Assembly (NCBI RefSeq): GCF_009646335.1 | Contig: NZ_WJBU01000006.1 | Location: 1 to 64,000 of the forward strand | DNA length: 64,000 bases | Direction of reading: 5' to 3' | From: Caenimonas koreensis DSM 17982 | Lineage (GTDB): Bacteria; Pseudomonadota; Gammaproteobacteria; Burkholderiales; Burkholderiaceae_C | In this document: positions 9,469-18,659 of the stretch, in pieces | How positions within the stretch are numbered: the first letter of the stretch is position 1 | Layout of the letters: each line of letters opens with the position of its first letter | Notes under the pieces: model-generated | Database searches by the model: none | What the model was told of the DNA's origin: nothing | Seen by the model: only the letters and a program-made list of their open reading frames with translations | Translations under genes and position numbers: made by a program

Positions 9469-10602
9469 ATGGACAGCATCTACACCAATCCCGACCACGA
9501 ACTGCTGCGCGACCAGGTCGCGAAGTTCATCGCCCGCGAAGTCGAGCCGCATGCCGACAAGTGGGAGGAGGCGGGCATGGTTCCGCGCGATGTGCTGCGG
9601 CGCATGGGCAGCGCCGGCCTGTTCGGGTTGATGTACGAGGGCGCGTATGGCGGCGCCGAGGCCGACGCGATGACCAACCTGGTGTTTGCAGAAGCGTTGT
9701 CGCAATCGACGTATGCGGGCTTCATCATCACGGTGCTGGTCCACACCGACATGGCCAGCCCCCACCTGCACCACGCAGGCTCGCCCGCGCAAAAAGACAA
9801 GTACTTGCGCAAGGTGATCGCAGGTGAATTGATCACGGCTGTGGGCATCACCGAGCCGGGCGCGGGCTCTGACGTCGCCGGCATCCGCACCACGGCCCGG
9901 CGTGATGGCGACGACTGGGTGCTCAACGGCACCAAGATGTTCATCACCAATGGCGTGCATGCCGACCTGTATTTCGTCGCCGCCAAGAGCGGGCCGGGCA
10001 AGCGCGAAGTGTCGATGTTCATCGTCGAGAAGGGCACGCCGGGTTTCACCGTAGGCCGCGCCTTGAAGAAGTCGGGCTGGCTGTCGTCTGACACCGCCGA
10101 ACTGATCTTCGACAACGTGCGCATCCCCGCAGCCAACTTGCTGGGCGAGGAGGGCAAGGGCTTTTACTCGGTGATGAAGAATTTCCAGACGGAGCGGATT
10201 GCACTCGCTGCAATGGCTGTGGGCCACTGCCAGCGCGCGCTGGAACTCACGCTCCAATACGTCAAGCAGCGCGAAGCATTCGGCTCCACGCTGTGGGACA
10301 AGCAGACGATCCGCCAGCGCATCGCGATGCTCGACGCCAAGACGCGGGCGGCGCGCCAGTTCATGTACCACTGTGCCTGGCGCGTCACACAGGGCCACGA
10401 CATCGTGCAGGACGTGTCGCTGCTCAAGGCGCTCACGGGCGAGCTGGTGAACGAGGTGGTGCAGGCCTGCCAGCAGTTCCACGGTGGCATGGGCTACATG
10501 CGCGAGACGCCCATCGAGCGGCTCTGGCGCGACGCGCGTGTGCTGGCCATTGGCGGCGGCGCCACCGAAGTCATGCTCGAAGAAGCCGCCAAACGGTACT
10601 GA
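9469..10602 (+). CDS. acyl-CoA dehydrogenase
   Basis: 377 residues, FAD-dependent acyl-CoA dehydrogenase acting on a branched or medium acyl-CoA; the electron acceptor should be ETF. Motifs: ITEPGAGSDVAG and VLNGTKMFITNG (FAD and acyl binding), KQREAFGSTLW, and the C-terminal IGGGATEVM. In the medium-chain type the catalytic Glu sits near that C-terminal loop; here the better candidate is E242 in FQTERI, as in isovaleryl- and long-chain enzymes. Its place among liu genes suggests isovaleryl-CoA, but it could equally be a citronellyl-CoA-type enzyme. The start at 9469 has GAGG about seven bases upstream; an in-frame ATG at 9421 overlaps the previous gene. Confidence 0.88.
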   Translation: MDSIYTNPDHELLRDQVAKFIAREVEPHADKWEEAGMVPRDVLRRMGSAGLFGLMYEGAYGGAEADAMTNLVFAEALSQSTYAGFIITVLVHTDMASPHLHHAGSPAQKDKYLRKVIAGELITAVGITEPGAGSDVAGIRTTARRDGDDWVLNGTKMFITNGVHADLYFVAAKSGPGKREVSMFIVEKGTPGFTVGRALKKSGWLSSDTAELIFDNVRIPAANLLGEEGKGFYSVMKNFQTERIALAAMAVGHCQRALELTLQYVKQREAFGSTLWDKQTIRQRIAMLDAKTRAARQFMYHCAWRVTQGHDIVQDVSLLKALTGELVNEVVQACQQFHGGMGYMRETPIERLWRDARVLAIGGGATEVMLEEAAKRY

Positions 10603-10663
10603 CAATGGCGCGCCGTTGTGCTGTCATTCGCGATTCACAAAACTGCTCACGAAAGGGGCAAAC

Positions 10664-11251
10664 ATGACCCGTGTCATTTCCATGGTGGCGCTGATGCTGA
10701 GCCTGCTGCTTGCAGGTTGCTCTGGCACCATCCAGCGCGAATCGGCGGGCGGCACGCAGCGCCTGCAAGGCATGACCTACCGGTCTGTCGATGTGGTGAT
10801 GTCGGATAACGCCAAGTTGCTGCTGAACGACAACCCGCAGTACAGCTCGCAATTCAGCTTCAGCCCGCTCGAGCTGGGCGACAACGTGCGCCGGCGCCTG
10901 CAAACGGCGAAGCTCATGAATACCGATGCGAAGAACCGCGTGGAAGTGACGGTCGAGGCCTTCAAGGTGCGCGACACGCTGGCTGCAGCTGCATTCCAGT
11001 TCCTGGCAGGCACTGACTTTATCGACGGTTATGTTCGCGTCTTCGACGAGCGCGGCTCGCAGCTGCATGCATACAAGGTCAGCGCCACTTACTCGGGCGG
11101 CGGCATGGCCGGCAGCCTTGAAGCCATCCGCATGTCGATCATGTACGACAAGTTCGGCGAGCTCGCTGCCGCTGAACTTGCAGGCACGACCGAAGCGGGC
11201 AATGTGACACCGGGCGACGCCACCAGCGCCTCGCCTGCAGCCAAACCCTGA
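10664..11251 (+). CDS. DUF4410-like lipoprotein
   Basis: 195 residues with a lipoprotein signal peptide; the lipobox LLAG-C places the lipidated Cys at about residue 19. The body has alternating strands typical of small periplasmic lipoproteins (DVVMSDNAKLLLND, then VEVTVEAFKVRD) and a low-complexity Ala/Thr tail. The fold resembles the DUF4410 group; no enzymatic motif is seen. A good ribosome site (AAAGGGG) lies upstream of the ATG. It sits inside the acyl-CoA catabolic run, probably as a passenger gene. Confidence 0.75.
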   Translation: MTRVISMVALMLSLLLAGCSGTIQRESAGGTQRLQGMTYRSVDVVMSDNAKLLLNDNPQYSSQFSFSPLELGDNVRRRLQTAKLMNTDAKNRVEVTVEAFKVRDTLAAAAFQFLAGTDFIDGYVRVFDERGSQLHAYKVSATYSGGGMAGSLEAIRMSIMYDKFGELAAAELAGTTEAGNVTPGDATSASPAAKP

Positions 11252-11259
11252 CCCGCGCC

Positions 11260-12042
11260 ATGCATCACCTGCTCCTGGTCGTCAACGACGCTATCGCAAC
11301 GGTCACGCTCAACCGGCCTGACGTGCGCAATGCGTTCAACGACGAAGTCATCGCCGAGCTGACGGCTGTTTTCATGGCACTCGCCGAACGGCCCGAAGTG
11401 CGCTGCATCGTGCTCGCCGGCAACGGCCCCGCCTTTTGCGCAGGCGCAGACCTCAACTGGATGAAGCGCATGGCCACGTACACGCACGACGAAAACCTCG
11501 CCGATGCGCAGGCGCTTGCCCGCATGCTGCGCGTGGTCTATTCGTGCCCCAAGCCGACCATCGCGCGCGTGCAGGGTGATGTGTATGCGGGCGGCACGGG
11601 GCTGGTGGCGGCGTGCGACATGGCGGTGTCGGTGGACACAGCGCAGTACTGCCTGAGTGAAGTTCGCCTGGGCCTTGTACCCGCCACGATCAGCCCGTAT
11701 GTCATTCGTGCGATGGGCGCGCGCGCCGCGCACCGTTACTTCCTCACGGCTGAGCGGTTCAGTGCGGCAGAGGCGCTGCGCATCGGCTTTGTGCATGAAG
11801 TGGTCAAGGCCGACCAGCTCGACGCCAAGGTGCATGAGCTCGCGCAACTGCTCGTGCAGAACGGGCCGATGGCAATGAAGGCGTGCAAGCAACTCGTACA
11901 TGACGTCGCCGGCCACGACATCACCTCGGGCCTCATCGAGCGCACCGCACAAGTCATTGCCGACATCCGCGTGAGCGATGAAGGGCGCGAAGGCGTGCAG
12001 TCGTTCCTCGGCAAGCGCAAGCCGAACTGGCTGCTGCCGTAA
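11260..12042 (+). CDS. liuC: enoyl-CoA hydratase family, probable methylglutaconyl-CoA hydratase
   Basis: 260 residues, crotonase family. It likely hydrates 3-methylglutaconyl-CoA to HMG-CoA between the carboxylase and the lyase encoded nearby. Seen: the N-terminal substrate loop (VTLNRPDVRNAFND), the oxyanion-hole segment (GNGPAFCAGADLNWM) and the second oxyanion/active-site region (YAGGTGLVAACDMAV, then LSEVRLGLVPATI). The Glu in SEVRLGL is at the position of the usual acid/base residue. Eight bases follow the preceding lipoprotein stop. Substrate is inferred from the neighbours. Confidence 0.9.
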   Translation: MHHLLLVVNDAIATVTLNRPDVRNAFNDEVIAELTAVFMALAERPEVRCIVLAGNGPAFCAGADLNWMKRMATYTHDENLADAQALARMLRVVYSCPKPTIARVQGDVYAGGTGLVAACDMAVSVDTAQYCLSEVRLGLVPATISPYVIRAMGARAAHRYFLTAERFSAAEALRIGFVHEVVKADQLDAKVHELAQLLVQNGPMAMKACKQLVHDVAGHDITSGLIERTAQVIADIRVSDEGREGVQSFLGKRKPNWLLP

Positions 12043-12061
12043 CCGCAAGGGCGCGCGACGC

Positions 12062-12712
12062 ATGGAACCGTTTCGTCACCTGATCGACACGCCGCAACTG
12101 CTCGCGCTGGCAGCCGCGCTAGGCTGGGCCAGTGGCATCCGGCTTTATGCGGCGGTGTTCCTCGTGGGCGCGGCGGGCTACATGGGCTGGATCGACTTGC
12201 CGCATGGCCTGCGCATGCTGCAGCACCCGGGCGTGCTCGCAGCCAGCGGCTTCATGTGCTTTGTTGAATTTTTCGCCGACAAGATTCCCTTCGTGGATTC
12301 ACTGTGGGACGTGGTCCATACCGTGATCCGCATTCCAGCAGGCGCAGCGCTCGCAGCCGGCGCGCTGGGCGCGGATGGCGACGCGATGACCTGGGTCGCG
12401 GCGCTGCTGGGCGGCAGCCTCGCTGCAACGAGCCACGCTGCCAAGCTGACAACGCGCGCCGCGGTAAACACATCGCCCGAGCCGTTTTCCAATATCGGTG
12501 TGTCGCTGCTTGAAGACGGCTTTGTCGTCTTCATGCTGTGGCTCGCTGCGGCGCATCCGGCGGTGTTTGCGATTGCACTTGTACTCACGCTCGCCATTGC
12601 CGTGCTGCTGATGGTCGTGCTTGTGAAATTCCTGCGGCTCGTCATCACGCGCGTGCGCGCTTTCCTGTCCGGCCGCATGCCGGCGCCCCTGCCTCCCCAC
12701 AAGGAAGTCTGA
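12062..12712 (+). CDS. DUF4126 family membrane protein
   Basis: 216 residues with about five hydrophobic segments, including LYAAVFLVGAAGYMG near residue 30 and a long C-terminal pair (FVVFMLWLAAAHPAVFAIA and LVLTLAIAVLLMVVLVKFL). The motifs FVEFFADKIPFVDSLWD and NTSPEPFSNIGVSLLED are characteristic of DUF4126 proteins, which have no known function. It lies 19 bases after liuC and three before liuD, so it is co-transcribed with leucine catabolism; whether it contributes, for instance to substrate entry, is unknown. Confidence 0.85.
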   Translation: MEPFRHLIDTPQLLALAAALGWASGIRLYAAVFLVGAAGYMGWIDLPHGLRMLQHPGVLAASGFMCFVEFFADKIPFVDSLWDVVHTVIRIPAGAALAAGALGADGDAMTWVAALLGGSLAATSHAAKLTTRAAVNTSPEPFSNIGVSLLEDGFVVFMLWLAAAHPAVFAIALVLTLAIAVLLMVVLVKFLRLVITRVRAFLSGRMPAPLPPHKEV

Positions 12713-12715
12713 GAC

Positions 12716-14734
12716 ATGTTCAAGAAGATTCTGATTGCCAATCGCGGCGAGATCGCCTGCCGGGTTGCAGCCACCTGCAAGCGTTTGGGCATCCGCACCG
12801 TTGCGGTGTATTCCGACGCCGACGCGCAGGCCCGCCACGTGAAGGCCTGCGATGAAGCCGTGCACATCGGCGGCAGCTCACCCAAGGACAGCTACCTGCG
12901 CTGGGAGCGCATCATCGAAGCGGCCAATGCCACGGGCGCGCAAGCTGTGCATCCCGGCTACGGCTTTCTCTCAGAGAACGAAGAGTTTGCGGCGGCGTGC
13001 AAGGCAGCGGGCCTTGTCTTCATCGGCCCGCCCGCGTCTGCGATCCAGGCGATGGGGCTCAAGGCCGAATCGAAGCAACTCATGGAGCGCGCTGGTGTGC
13101 CGCTCGTGCCCGGTTATCACGGTGCAGGGCAAGACGCAGCCATGCTCAAGGGCGAAGCCGACCGCATTGGCTACCCGGTGCTGATCAAGGCCAGTGCAGG
13201 CGGTGGCGGCAAGGGAATGCGTGCTGTGGAAAACGCAGCAGACTTTGATGCCGCGCTTGCCTCGTGCAAGCGCGAAGCGATCAACAGCTTCGGCGACGAC
13301 GCCGTGCTGATCGAAAAGTATGTGCAGCGCCCACGCCATATCGAGATCCAGGTGTTCGGCGACACGCATGGCAACTACGTGTATCTCTTCGAGCGCGATT
13401 GCTCCGTGCAGCGGCGCCACCAGAAGGTGCTGGAAGAAGCGCCCGCACCCGGCATGACCGAGGCCATGCGCAAGCAGATGGGCGAAGCGGCCGTGGCGGC
13501 GGCGCGCGCGGTGGACTACGTCGGCGCGGGCACGGTCGAATTCATCGTGGAGCAGCGCGCGGGCGAGATGAACTTCTTCTTCATGGAGATGAACACGCGC
13601 CTGCAAGTGGAGCACCCCGTGACGGAAGCGATCACCGGCCTCGATCTGGTTGAGTGGCAGCTGCGCGTGGCCGACGGCGAGCGCCTGCCCATGCTGCAGG
13701 ACGAGCTGAAGATAGGCGGCCACGCGATCGAGGCGCGCATCTGCGCCGAGAACCCGGACAACAATTTTTTGCCTGCCACGGGCCGCCTCGATGTGGCTCG
13801 CTGGCCCGCACACGTTGCGTTCCGCCGCAATGCGGATGCCGAGCGCCTTCATGACGCCGCACCTGTGCGCATCGATACCGGCTTTGGCGAAGGCGATGTG
13901 ATCTCGCCCTTCTACGACTCGATGATCGCGAAGCTGATCGTGCACGGCAGCACGCGCGAGCAGGCGCTGGCGCGGCTTGATGAAGCGTTGGCGCAAACGC
14001 ATATCGTCGGCATCAGCACCAACGTGCAGTTCCTGCGGCATGTGGTCAAGAGCCGCTCGTTCGAAACGGCGGATCTTGATACGGCGCTCATCCCGCGCGA
14101 GCAGGATGTGTTGTTCAAGCAGGAGGAGGTCGGCCTGCCCCTGGCAGCGGCCGCAGCCGTGGCGCAGACGCTGCTCAACGAAAAAGCGAAGGAAGGTGCG
14201 GACCCGTTCAGCCGACGCGATGGCTGGCGCTCGCATGGCATCAACGCGCGCCGCTTCGAGTTCGAGTTCAAGGGTGAGCATGTCAAGGCGGAACTCGCGT
14301 ATTTGCACGATGGCGCATTGACGCTCACCGTGGGCGATGTGTCGGGCGCGTTGCGCTTCTCAAGCGGCGAGGGCGGCATCGACCTGCAGTTCGCCGGCCA
14401 ACGCGCCCTTGCCTCGGTGTATGCCAATGGCGAGACCGACTATGTGTTCACGCCCCAAGGCGCGACGCAGATCGTCGCCATCGACTTGCTCGCCCACGCG
14501 GGCGAGGCGCAGGCCGAGGGCGGCCGGCTCACAGCGCCGATGCCGGGCAAGGTCGTGTCGTTTGCCGTGAAGGCGGGCGACAAGGTCACCAAGGGCCAGG
14601 CACTCGCCGTGATGGAGGCAATGAAGATGGAGCACACCATTGCCGCGCCCGCTGATGGCGTCGTGGCTGAGCTGATGTATGCGCCGGGCGACCAGGTGTC
14701 GGAAGGTGCGGAGCTTTTGAAAATCGCCGCCTAA
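12716..14734 (+). CDS. liuD: methylcrotonyl-CoA carboxylase, alpha (biotin carboxylase/carrier) subunit
   Basis: 672 residues. It carboxylates its own biotin with ATP and bicarbonate and hands it to the beta subunit (5348-6955). Order of domains: biotin-carboxylase N-terminus (FKKILIANRGEIACRV), ATP-grasp with the Gly-rich loop (KASAGGGGKGMRAV) and the active-site stretch RDCSVQRRHQK, then EMNTRLQVEHPVTE; a linker domain of about 150 residues; and the biotinyl domain with EAMKMEH, biotinyl Lys at about 637. Length fits the family. The next gene starts two bases after the stop. Confidence 0.95.
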   Translation: MFKKILIANRGEIACRVAATCKRLGIRTVAVYSDADAQARHVKACDEAVHIGGSSPKDSYLRWERIIEAANATGAQAVHPGYGFLSENEEFAAACKAAGLVFIGPPASAIQAMGLKAESKQLMERAGVPLVPGYHGAGQDAAMLKGEADRIGYPVLIKASAGGGGKGMRAVENAADFDAALASCKREAINSFGDDAVLIEKYVQRPRHIEIQVFGDTHGNYVYLFERDCSVQRRHQKVLEEAPAPGMTEAMRKQMGEAAVAAARAVDYVGAGTVEFIVEQRAGEMNFFFMEMNTRLQVEHPVTEAITGLDLVEWQLRVADGERLPMLQDELKIGGHAIEARICAENPDNNFLPATGRLDVARWPAHVAFRRNADAERLHDAAPVRIDTGFGEGDVISPFYDSMIAKLIVHGSTREQALARLDEALAQTHIVGISTNVQFLRHVVKSRSFETADLDTALIPREQDVLFKQEEVGLPLAAAAAVAQTLLNEKAKEGADPFSRRDGWRSHGINARRFEFEFKGEHVKAELAYLHDGALTLTVGDVSGALRFSSGEGGIDLQFAGQRALASVYANGETDYVFTPQGATQIVAIDLLAHAGEAQAEGGRLTAPMPGKVVSFAVKAGDKVTKGQALAVMEAMKMEHTIAAPADGVVAELMYAPGDQVSEGAELLKIAA

Positions 14735-14736
14735 AC

Positions 14737-15657
14737 ATGCGAATCACTTTTTGCGGCACCGGCAGCAAAGCCGATCCGTGGGTTCAAGCGTTGCGCACAG
14801 AGTTGCCGCAATCCACGGTCACCGAGTGGAAGAGCGGTGATCCGCTGGCCGACTACGCTGTGGTGTGGGCTCCACCGCAGCAGTTCATTGACGAGCAGTC
14901 CGCACTCAAGGGCATCTTCAACATCGGTGCAGGCGTTGATGCGCTGCTGAAGCTGCGCATTCCTGCCGATGTGATGATCGTTCGCATCGACGATGGCGGC
15001 ATGGCAGCGCAGATGGCGGAGTTTGTCGTTCACGCAATCACGCGGCACGTGCGTGAGCTTGATCGCTATGAAGAAGACATTCGCCGCGGCGCGTGGGAGT
15101 TTCGCAAGCCGCGGCCTCGCGATGAGTTCCCGGTCGGCGTGATGGGGCTGGGCGTGCTGGGCAAACGCGTGGCGCAGGCGGTCGCGCAGTTTGACTACCC
15201 CGTGCTCGGCTGGAGCCGCACACCCAAAGACGTGCCGGGCGTACGCAGCTTCACCGGTCATGAGCAGTTCAACGATTTCCTGCGCGCCACGCGCATCCTC
15301 GTGTGCCTGCTGCCGCTGACCGACGAGACGCGCGACATCATGAACAGCCAGACGCTCTCGCTCCTGCAGCCCGGCGGCTACGTGATCAACGTTGCACGCG
15401 GTGCGCATCTGGTGGATGAAGACCTGGTCGCGCTGCTGGACAGCGGCCACCTTGCAGGCGCGGCGCTCGATGTGTTTCGCACCGAGCCTTTGCCTGCAGG
15501 GCACGCCTTCTGGAAACACCCCAAAATCACTGTGACACCCCACACCTCCGCACGTACGCTGCGTGACGAAACGGTGGCTCAGATCGCGCGCAAGCTGCGC
15601 GCGTTCGAGCGGGGAGAACCCATTGCCGGCGTGGTTGACCGGCTCAGAGGATACTGA
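14737..15657 (+). CDS. ghrA: glyoxylate/hydroxypyruvate reductase A-type D-2-hydroxyacid dehydrogenase
   Basis: 306 residues, cytoplasmic NAD(P)H-dependent 2-hydroxyacid dehydrogenase. The nucleotide site is GVMGLGVLGKRVAQAV. The catalytic triad of the family is present: Arg in INVARGAHLVD, Glu in FRTEPLPAGH, His in TPHTSARTLRD. The pattern is that of GhrA (glyoxylate and hydroxypyruvate reduction) rather than of phosphoglycerate dehydrogenase. It lies two bases after liuD and four before the lyase gene, so it belongs to the same transcript; a role in recycling a small 2-oxoacid is only inferred. Confidence 0.87.
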   Translation: MRITFCGTGSKADPWVQALRTELPQSTVTEWKSGDPLADYAVVWAPPQQFIDEQSALKGIFNIGAGVDALLKLRIPADVMIVRIDDGGMAAQMAEFVVHAITRHVRELDRYEEDIRRGAWEFRKPRPRDEFPVGVMGLGVLGKRVAQAVAQFDYPVLGWSRTPKDVPGVRSFTGHEQFNDFLRATRILVCLLPLTDETRDIMNSQTLSLLQPGGYVINVARGAHLVDEDLVALLDSGHLAGAALDVFRTEPLPAGHAFWKHPKITVTPHTSARTLRDETVAQIARKLRAFERGEPIAGVVDRLRGY

Positions 15658-15661
15658 CGCC

Positions 15662-16570
15662 ATGAAGCTGCCCAGCAAAGTCAAGATCGTCGATGTCGGC
15701 CCGCGCGATGGCCTGCAAAACGAAAAATCCCCCGTGCCTGCCGAAATCAAGATCGGCCTGGTGCATCGCCTGCAGGACGCAGGCCTGACAGAGATCGAAG
15801 TGACCAGCTTCGTCTCGCCCAAGTGGGTGCCGCAAATGGCGGACAACGCCGAGGTGATGGCAGGCATACAGCGCAAACCGGGCGTGCGCTATTCCGTGCT
15901 GACGCCGAACATGAAGGGCTTTGAAGCAGCGCTTGCGTCCAGGCCCGACGAAATCGTCGTGTTCGGTGCGGCAAGCGAGGCGTTCAGCCAGCGCAACATC
16001 AACTGCTCGATCGAGGAAAGCATCGAGCGCTTTGCGCCGGTGGTGGAGGCAGCAAAGGCCAACAACATCTTTGTGCGCGGCGCGATCTCATGCGCAGTCG
16101 GCTGCCCTTACGAGGGCGAAGTGGCCCCTGAGCGCGTGGAGCTGGTCGCGCGGCTGATGAAGCAGATCGGCGTGCAGCACATTGGCGTGGCTGACACGAT
16201 CGGCGTTGGCACACCGGTGAAGGTGCAGCGCGCGATGGAAGCAGCGTTGAAGCACTATGGCATCGACGACATCTCGGGCCACTTTCACGACACGTACGGC
16301 CAGGCGCTGGGCAACACGCTGGCCACGCTGGAGATGGGCGTGTGGCAGTACGACACGTCGTCTGCCGGGCTGGGCGGCTGCCCGTACGCCAAGGGTGCGA
16401 CAGGCAATGTCGCGACCGAAGACGTCGTGTACATGCTGCATGGCATGGGCATTGAAACCGGCATTGATCTCGACAAGCTCATCGACGCAGGCAAGTACAT
16501 CAGCGACTTCCTGCAGCGCAAGCCAAACTCGCGCGCATCGACGGCCATCCTGAACAAGCGGGCGCAATAG
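15662..16570 (+). CDS. liuE: hydroxymethylglutaryl-CoA lyase
   Basis: 302 residues. It cleaves HMG-CoA to acetyl-CoA and acetoacetate, the last step of leucine degradation. TIM-barrel motifs: VDVGPRDGLQNEK at the start (metal- and substrate-binding Asp/Arg), TSFVSPKWVPQMAD, GHFHDTYGQALGNTLA (two metal-binding His), and the HMG-CoA lyase signature GLGGCPYAKGATGNVATED with the active-site Cys at about 240. Length is normal. The start at 15662 is the only well-placed ATG. Confidence 0.95.
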   Translation: MKLPSKVKIVDVGPRDGLQNEKSPVPAEIKIGLVHRLQDAGLTEIEVTSFVSPKWVPQMADNAEVMAGIQRKPGVRYSVLTPNMKGFEAALASRPDEIVVFGAASEAFSQRNINCSIEESIERFAPVVEAAKANNIFVRGAISCAVGCPYEGEVAPERVELVARLMKQIGVQHIGVADTIGVGTPVKVQRAMEAALKHYGIDDISGHFHDTYGQALGNTLATLEMGVWQYDTSSAGLGGCPYAKGATGNVATEDVVYMLHGMGIETGIDLDKLIDAGKYISDFLQRKPNSRASTAILNKRAQ

Positions 16571-16572
16571 CC

Positions 16573-17091
16573 ATGTGTGGAGCTGAATTGAGTGCATTGC
16601 CCGAAGGCGTGCAACGCGTAGCGAAGGCGCTGCAGGCCAGCGGCCACCCCAACCCGCCCGTGATGCTCGACGACGCCGCGCGCACAGCGCAGCAGGCGGC
16701 AGACGCACTGGGCGTGGGCCTGGGGCAGATCGCCAAGAGCATCATTTTTCGTCGCAAGCTGGACGACGCGGCGGTGCTGGTCATCACGTCTGGCGACAGG
16801 CGCGTCGATGAGAAGAAGGTCGAGGCGCTGGTGGGCAACGGCGGCAAGCTCGGGCGTGCCGATGCTGATTTTGTGAAGGCGCGCACGGGCTTTTCGATTG
16901 GTGGTGTGTCGCCAGTGGCGCATGCGCAGCCCTGCGTCACGCTGATCGACAAGGAGCTTTTTCGCTTCGACGTGATCTGGGCGGCAGCGGGCCATCCGCA
17001 TGGCGTGTTCCAGCTGCGCCCGCACGATCTTGAGAGCCTCACAGGCGCGCCCGTGGCCGATGTCACGCAGCAACCAGGCGCTGCCGCGTGA
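16573..17091 (+). CDS. YbaK/EbsC-type aminoacyl-tRNA deacylase
   Basis: 172 residues. Proteins of this family hydrolyse mischarged aminoacyl-tRNAs in trans. The conserved core is seen: GQIAKSIIFRR (catalytic Lys), VLVITSGDRRVDEKKV, and the C-terminal SIGGVSPVAH and ELFRFDVIWAAAGHPHGVF. The first 15 residues are not conserved, so translation might start slightly downstream. It is two bases after liuE and its stop overlaps the next gene's GTG. Its presence in this operon has no obvious metabolic reason. Confidence 0.85.
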   Translation: MCGAELSALPEGVQRVAKALQASGHPNPPVMLDDAARTAQQAADALGVGLGQIAKSIIFRRKLDDAAVLVITSGDRRVDEKKVEALVGNGGKLGRADADFVKARTGFSIGGVSPVAHAQPCVTLIDKELFRFDVIWAAAGHPHGVFQLRPHDLESLTGAPVADVTQQPGAAA

Positions 17092-17324
17092 GCGCAGCCA
17101 CATTCCTGGCCAAGCAGGTGCGGCTCGTGGATGCCGGCCTGGTGGCTGAAGTGCCTTCGCCGTGCCTCTCGGTCTGCCGCATGGACCCTGCGACTGATTT
17201 TTGCGAAGGCTGCATGCGCACCATCGACGAGATCGCTGCATGGGGCCGCATGGGCGACGATGAAAAGCGCAGCGTGTGGAAACTGATCGGCATCCGCCTG
17301 GACGCGAGCGCCCAAGAGCCATGA
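17088..17324 (+). CDS. DUF1289 protein with four-cysteine motif
   Basis: 78 residues beginning with GTG at 17088, in a GTGA overlap with the previous stop. The core PCLSVCRMDPATDFCEGC has the C-x3-C ... C-x2-C arrangement of DUF1289, likely a small metal (Zn or Fe-S) site, followed by a helical R(T)IDEIAAWGRM segment. Function unknown; such proteins are common in proteobacteria beside oxidoreductases. The end overlaps the next ATG by ATGA, so three genes are translationally chained. Confidence 0.82.
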   Translation: MSAATFLAKQVRLVDAGLVAEVPSPCLSVCRMDPATDFCEGCMRTIDEIAAWGRMGDDEKRSVWKLIGIRLDASAQEP

Positions 17325-17962
17325 AGCACATCACGTTCTATCTCGACTTCATCTCGCCTTACGCACATCTCGCTTTCGAGAAGTTGCCGCAAGCACTCGA
17401 AGGCCTGAGCTACAGCGTGGACTACCGGCCGGTGCTGTTTGCCGGTTTGCTCAAGCATCACGGCCAGCTCGGGCCTGCGGAGATTGCCGGCAAGCGCGAC
17501 TGGACGTACCGGCAAGTGCTGTGGCTCGCGCACGCGAACGGCATCGAGCTGCAGATGCCCGCGGCCCATCCGTTCAACCCGCTTGCGTTGCTCCGGCTCG
17601 CTGTGGCTTGCGGCGACAACGGGCTTGCCAACCGCTACGTGTGCGAGACGATTTTTCGCCATGTGTGGCGCGGTGGTGCGGACGCGAGCGATGCGCAGCG
17701 ATTCGACGCACTGAAAGCTGCGCTCAACCCAAAGCGCGATCCATCCAGTGACGACGTGAAGAACGAGTTGAAAGCCAACACCGAAGGCGCCATCAGCGCT
17801 GACCTGTTCGGCGTGCCCACCTGCGTGGTGGATGCCAAACACTTCTGGGGCTTCGACGCGCTGCCGATGCTGCGCGCTTACCTGCAAGGTGACGACTGGT
17901 TCAACGGTACTGCGTGGGACGAGGCTGCGCGCGTTGCAGCAGGGCTCGTGCGCCCGCGCTAG
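17321..17962 (+). CDS. 2-hydroxychromene-2-carboxylate isomerase / GST-kappa-like (DsbA fold)
   Basis: 213 residues from the ATG at 17321. The N-terminus (MKHITFYLDFISPYAHLAFE) is the thioredoxin-fold strand plus the S-P-Y motif that replaces the DsbA CxxC in glutathione-dependent HCCA isomerases. GVPTCVVDAKHFWG near the end is the cis-Pro loop. In characterised relatives the enzyme uses glutathione in naphthalene catabolism; here the substrate is unknown. ATGA overlap with the DUF1289 gene. The 3' end overlaps by four bases the stop of the convergent regulator gene. Confidence 0.85.
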   Translation: MKHITFYLDFISPYAHLAFEKLPQALEGLSYSVDYRPVLFAGLLKHHGQLGPAEIAGKRDWTYRQVLWLAHANGIELQMPAAHPFNPLALLRLAVACGDNGLANRYVCETIFRHVWRGGADASDAQRFDALKAALNPKRDPSSDDVKNELKANTEGAISADLFGVPTCVVDAKHFWGFDALPMLRAYLQGDDWFNGTAWDEAARVAAGLVRPR

Positions 17963-18636
17963 CCCAACACGTACCCCTGGCCGCGTACTGTGCGAATGGC
18001 CAGCCGCGAGAAGCGCCGGCGCAACGCGTGGATGTGCACATCGACCGCGTTGCTGCTGATGTCCTGCCCCCAGCGGTAGAGATGGCGTGTGGATTCGTCG
18101 CGCGTCACAACCTGGCCGCGCCGGGACATCAGCAGGTGCAGCAAGTCAAATTCGCGCTTGGGCAGCTCCACGGCCGAGCCTGGCAGGTAAACGCAGCGTG
18201 CCAGCGGGTCCAGCGCGATTTCGTCGGCCACCAGGCATGCGTCGAGATTGCTGCCCATGCCGCGCGCCAGTGCCTCTATCCACGACACAACCTGTTCAGC
18301 TGACGCGGGCTTGCGCCCATAGGCATGCGGCCGCTCGGGTGCGCGCAGCACGTCGTACACCTCGGCAGGGGTGCACAGCACCAATAGCAAAGGACGCGGG
18401 GCCAGTGCACTGCAGGCGCCGAGCAGTGGCTGCCAGCCTGGTGCGCCGGCGCCGGTGTCGAGAACGGCGAGCGAATGCTGCCCCGCCTGGAGCGCTGCGG
18501 CAGCTTCATCCGGCGGCTTGAATTCGACGCGCCAGCCGCGCCGCTGCAGCAGGCTGGCGACCTGCGGCCCCCACGGCGAATCGCCGGCAAGCACCAGAAC
18601 GCATGAGGCATCGGTCGAAGCAGCGGTCGCAGTCAC
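17959..18636 (-). CDS. OmpR-type response regulator with partly degenerate receiver
   Basis: 225 residues with a GTG start at 18636 (no in-frame ATG nearby). The receiver keeps an Asp at about 60 (LAVLDTG) and Lys at 109 (YGRKP) but lacks the N-terminal acidic pair that binds Mg, so phosphorylation may be weak or absent. The C-terminal winged helix is intact (LPKREFDLLHLLMSRRG and AVDVHIHALRRRFS, then VRGQGYVLG). No kinase is adjacent. It is transcribed away from the cytochrome cluster, and a strong palindrome lies just upstream of its start, so it is the best candidate for a local regulator of that cluster. Confidence 0.82.
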   Translation of the reverse strand: MTATAASTDASCVLVLAGDSPWGPQVASLLQRRGWRVEFKPPDEAAAALQAGQHSLAVLDTGAGAPGWQPLLGACSALAPRPLLLVLCTPAEVYDVLRAPERPHAYGRKPASAEQVVSWIEALARGMGSNLDACLVADEIALDPLARCVYLPGSAVELPKREFDLLHLLMSRRGQVVTRDESTRHLYRWGQDISSNAVDVHIHALRRRFSRLAIRTVRGQGYVLG

Positions 18637-18659
18637 GCCCGCCAGCGTCGCGGCGCTTG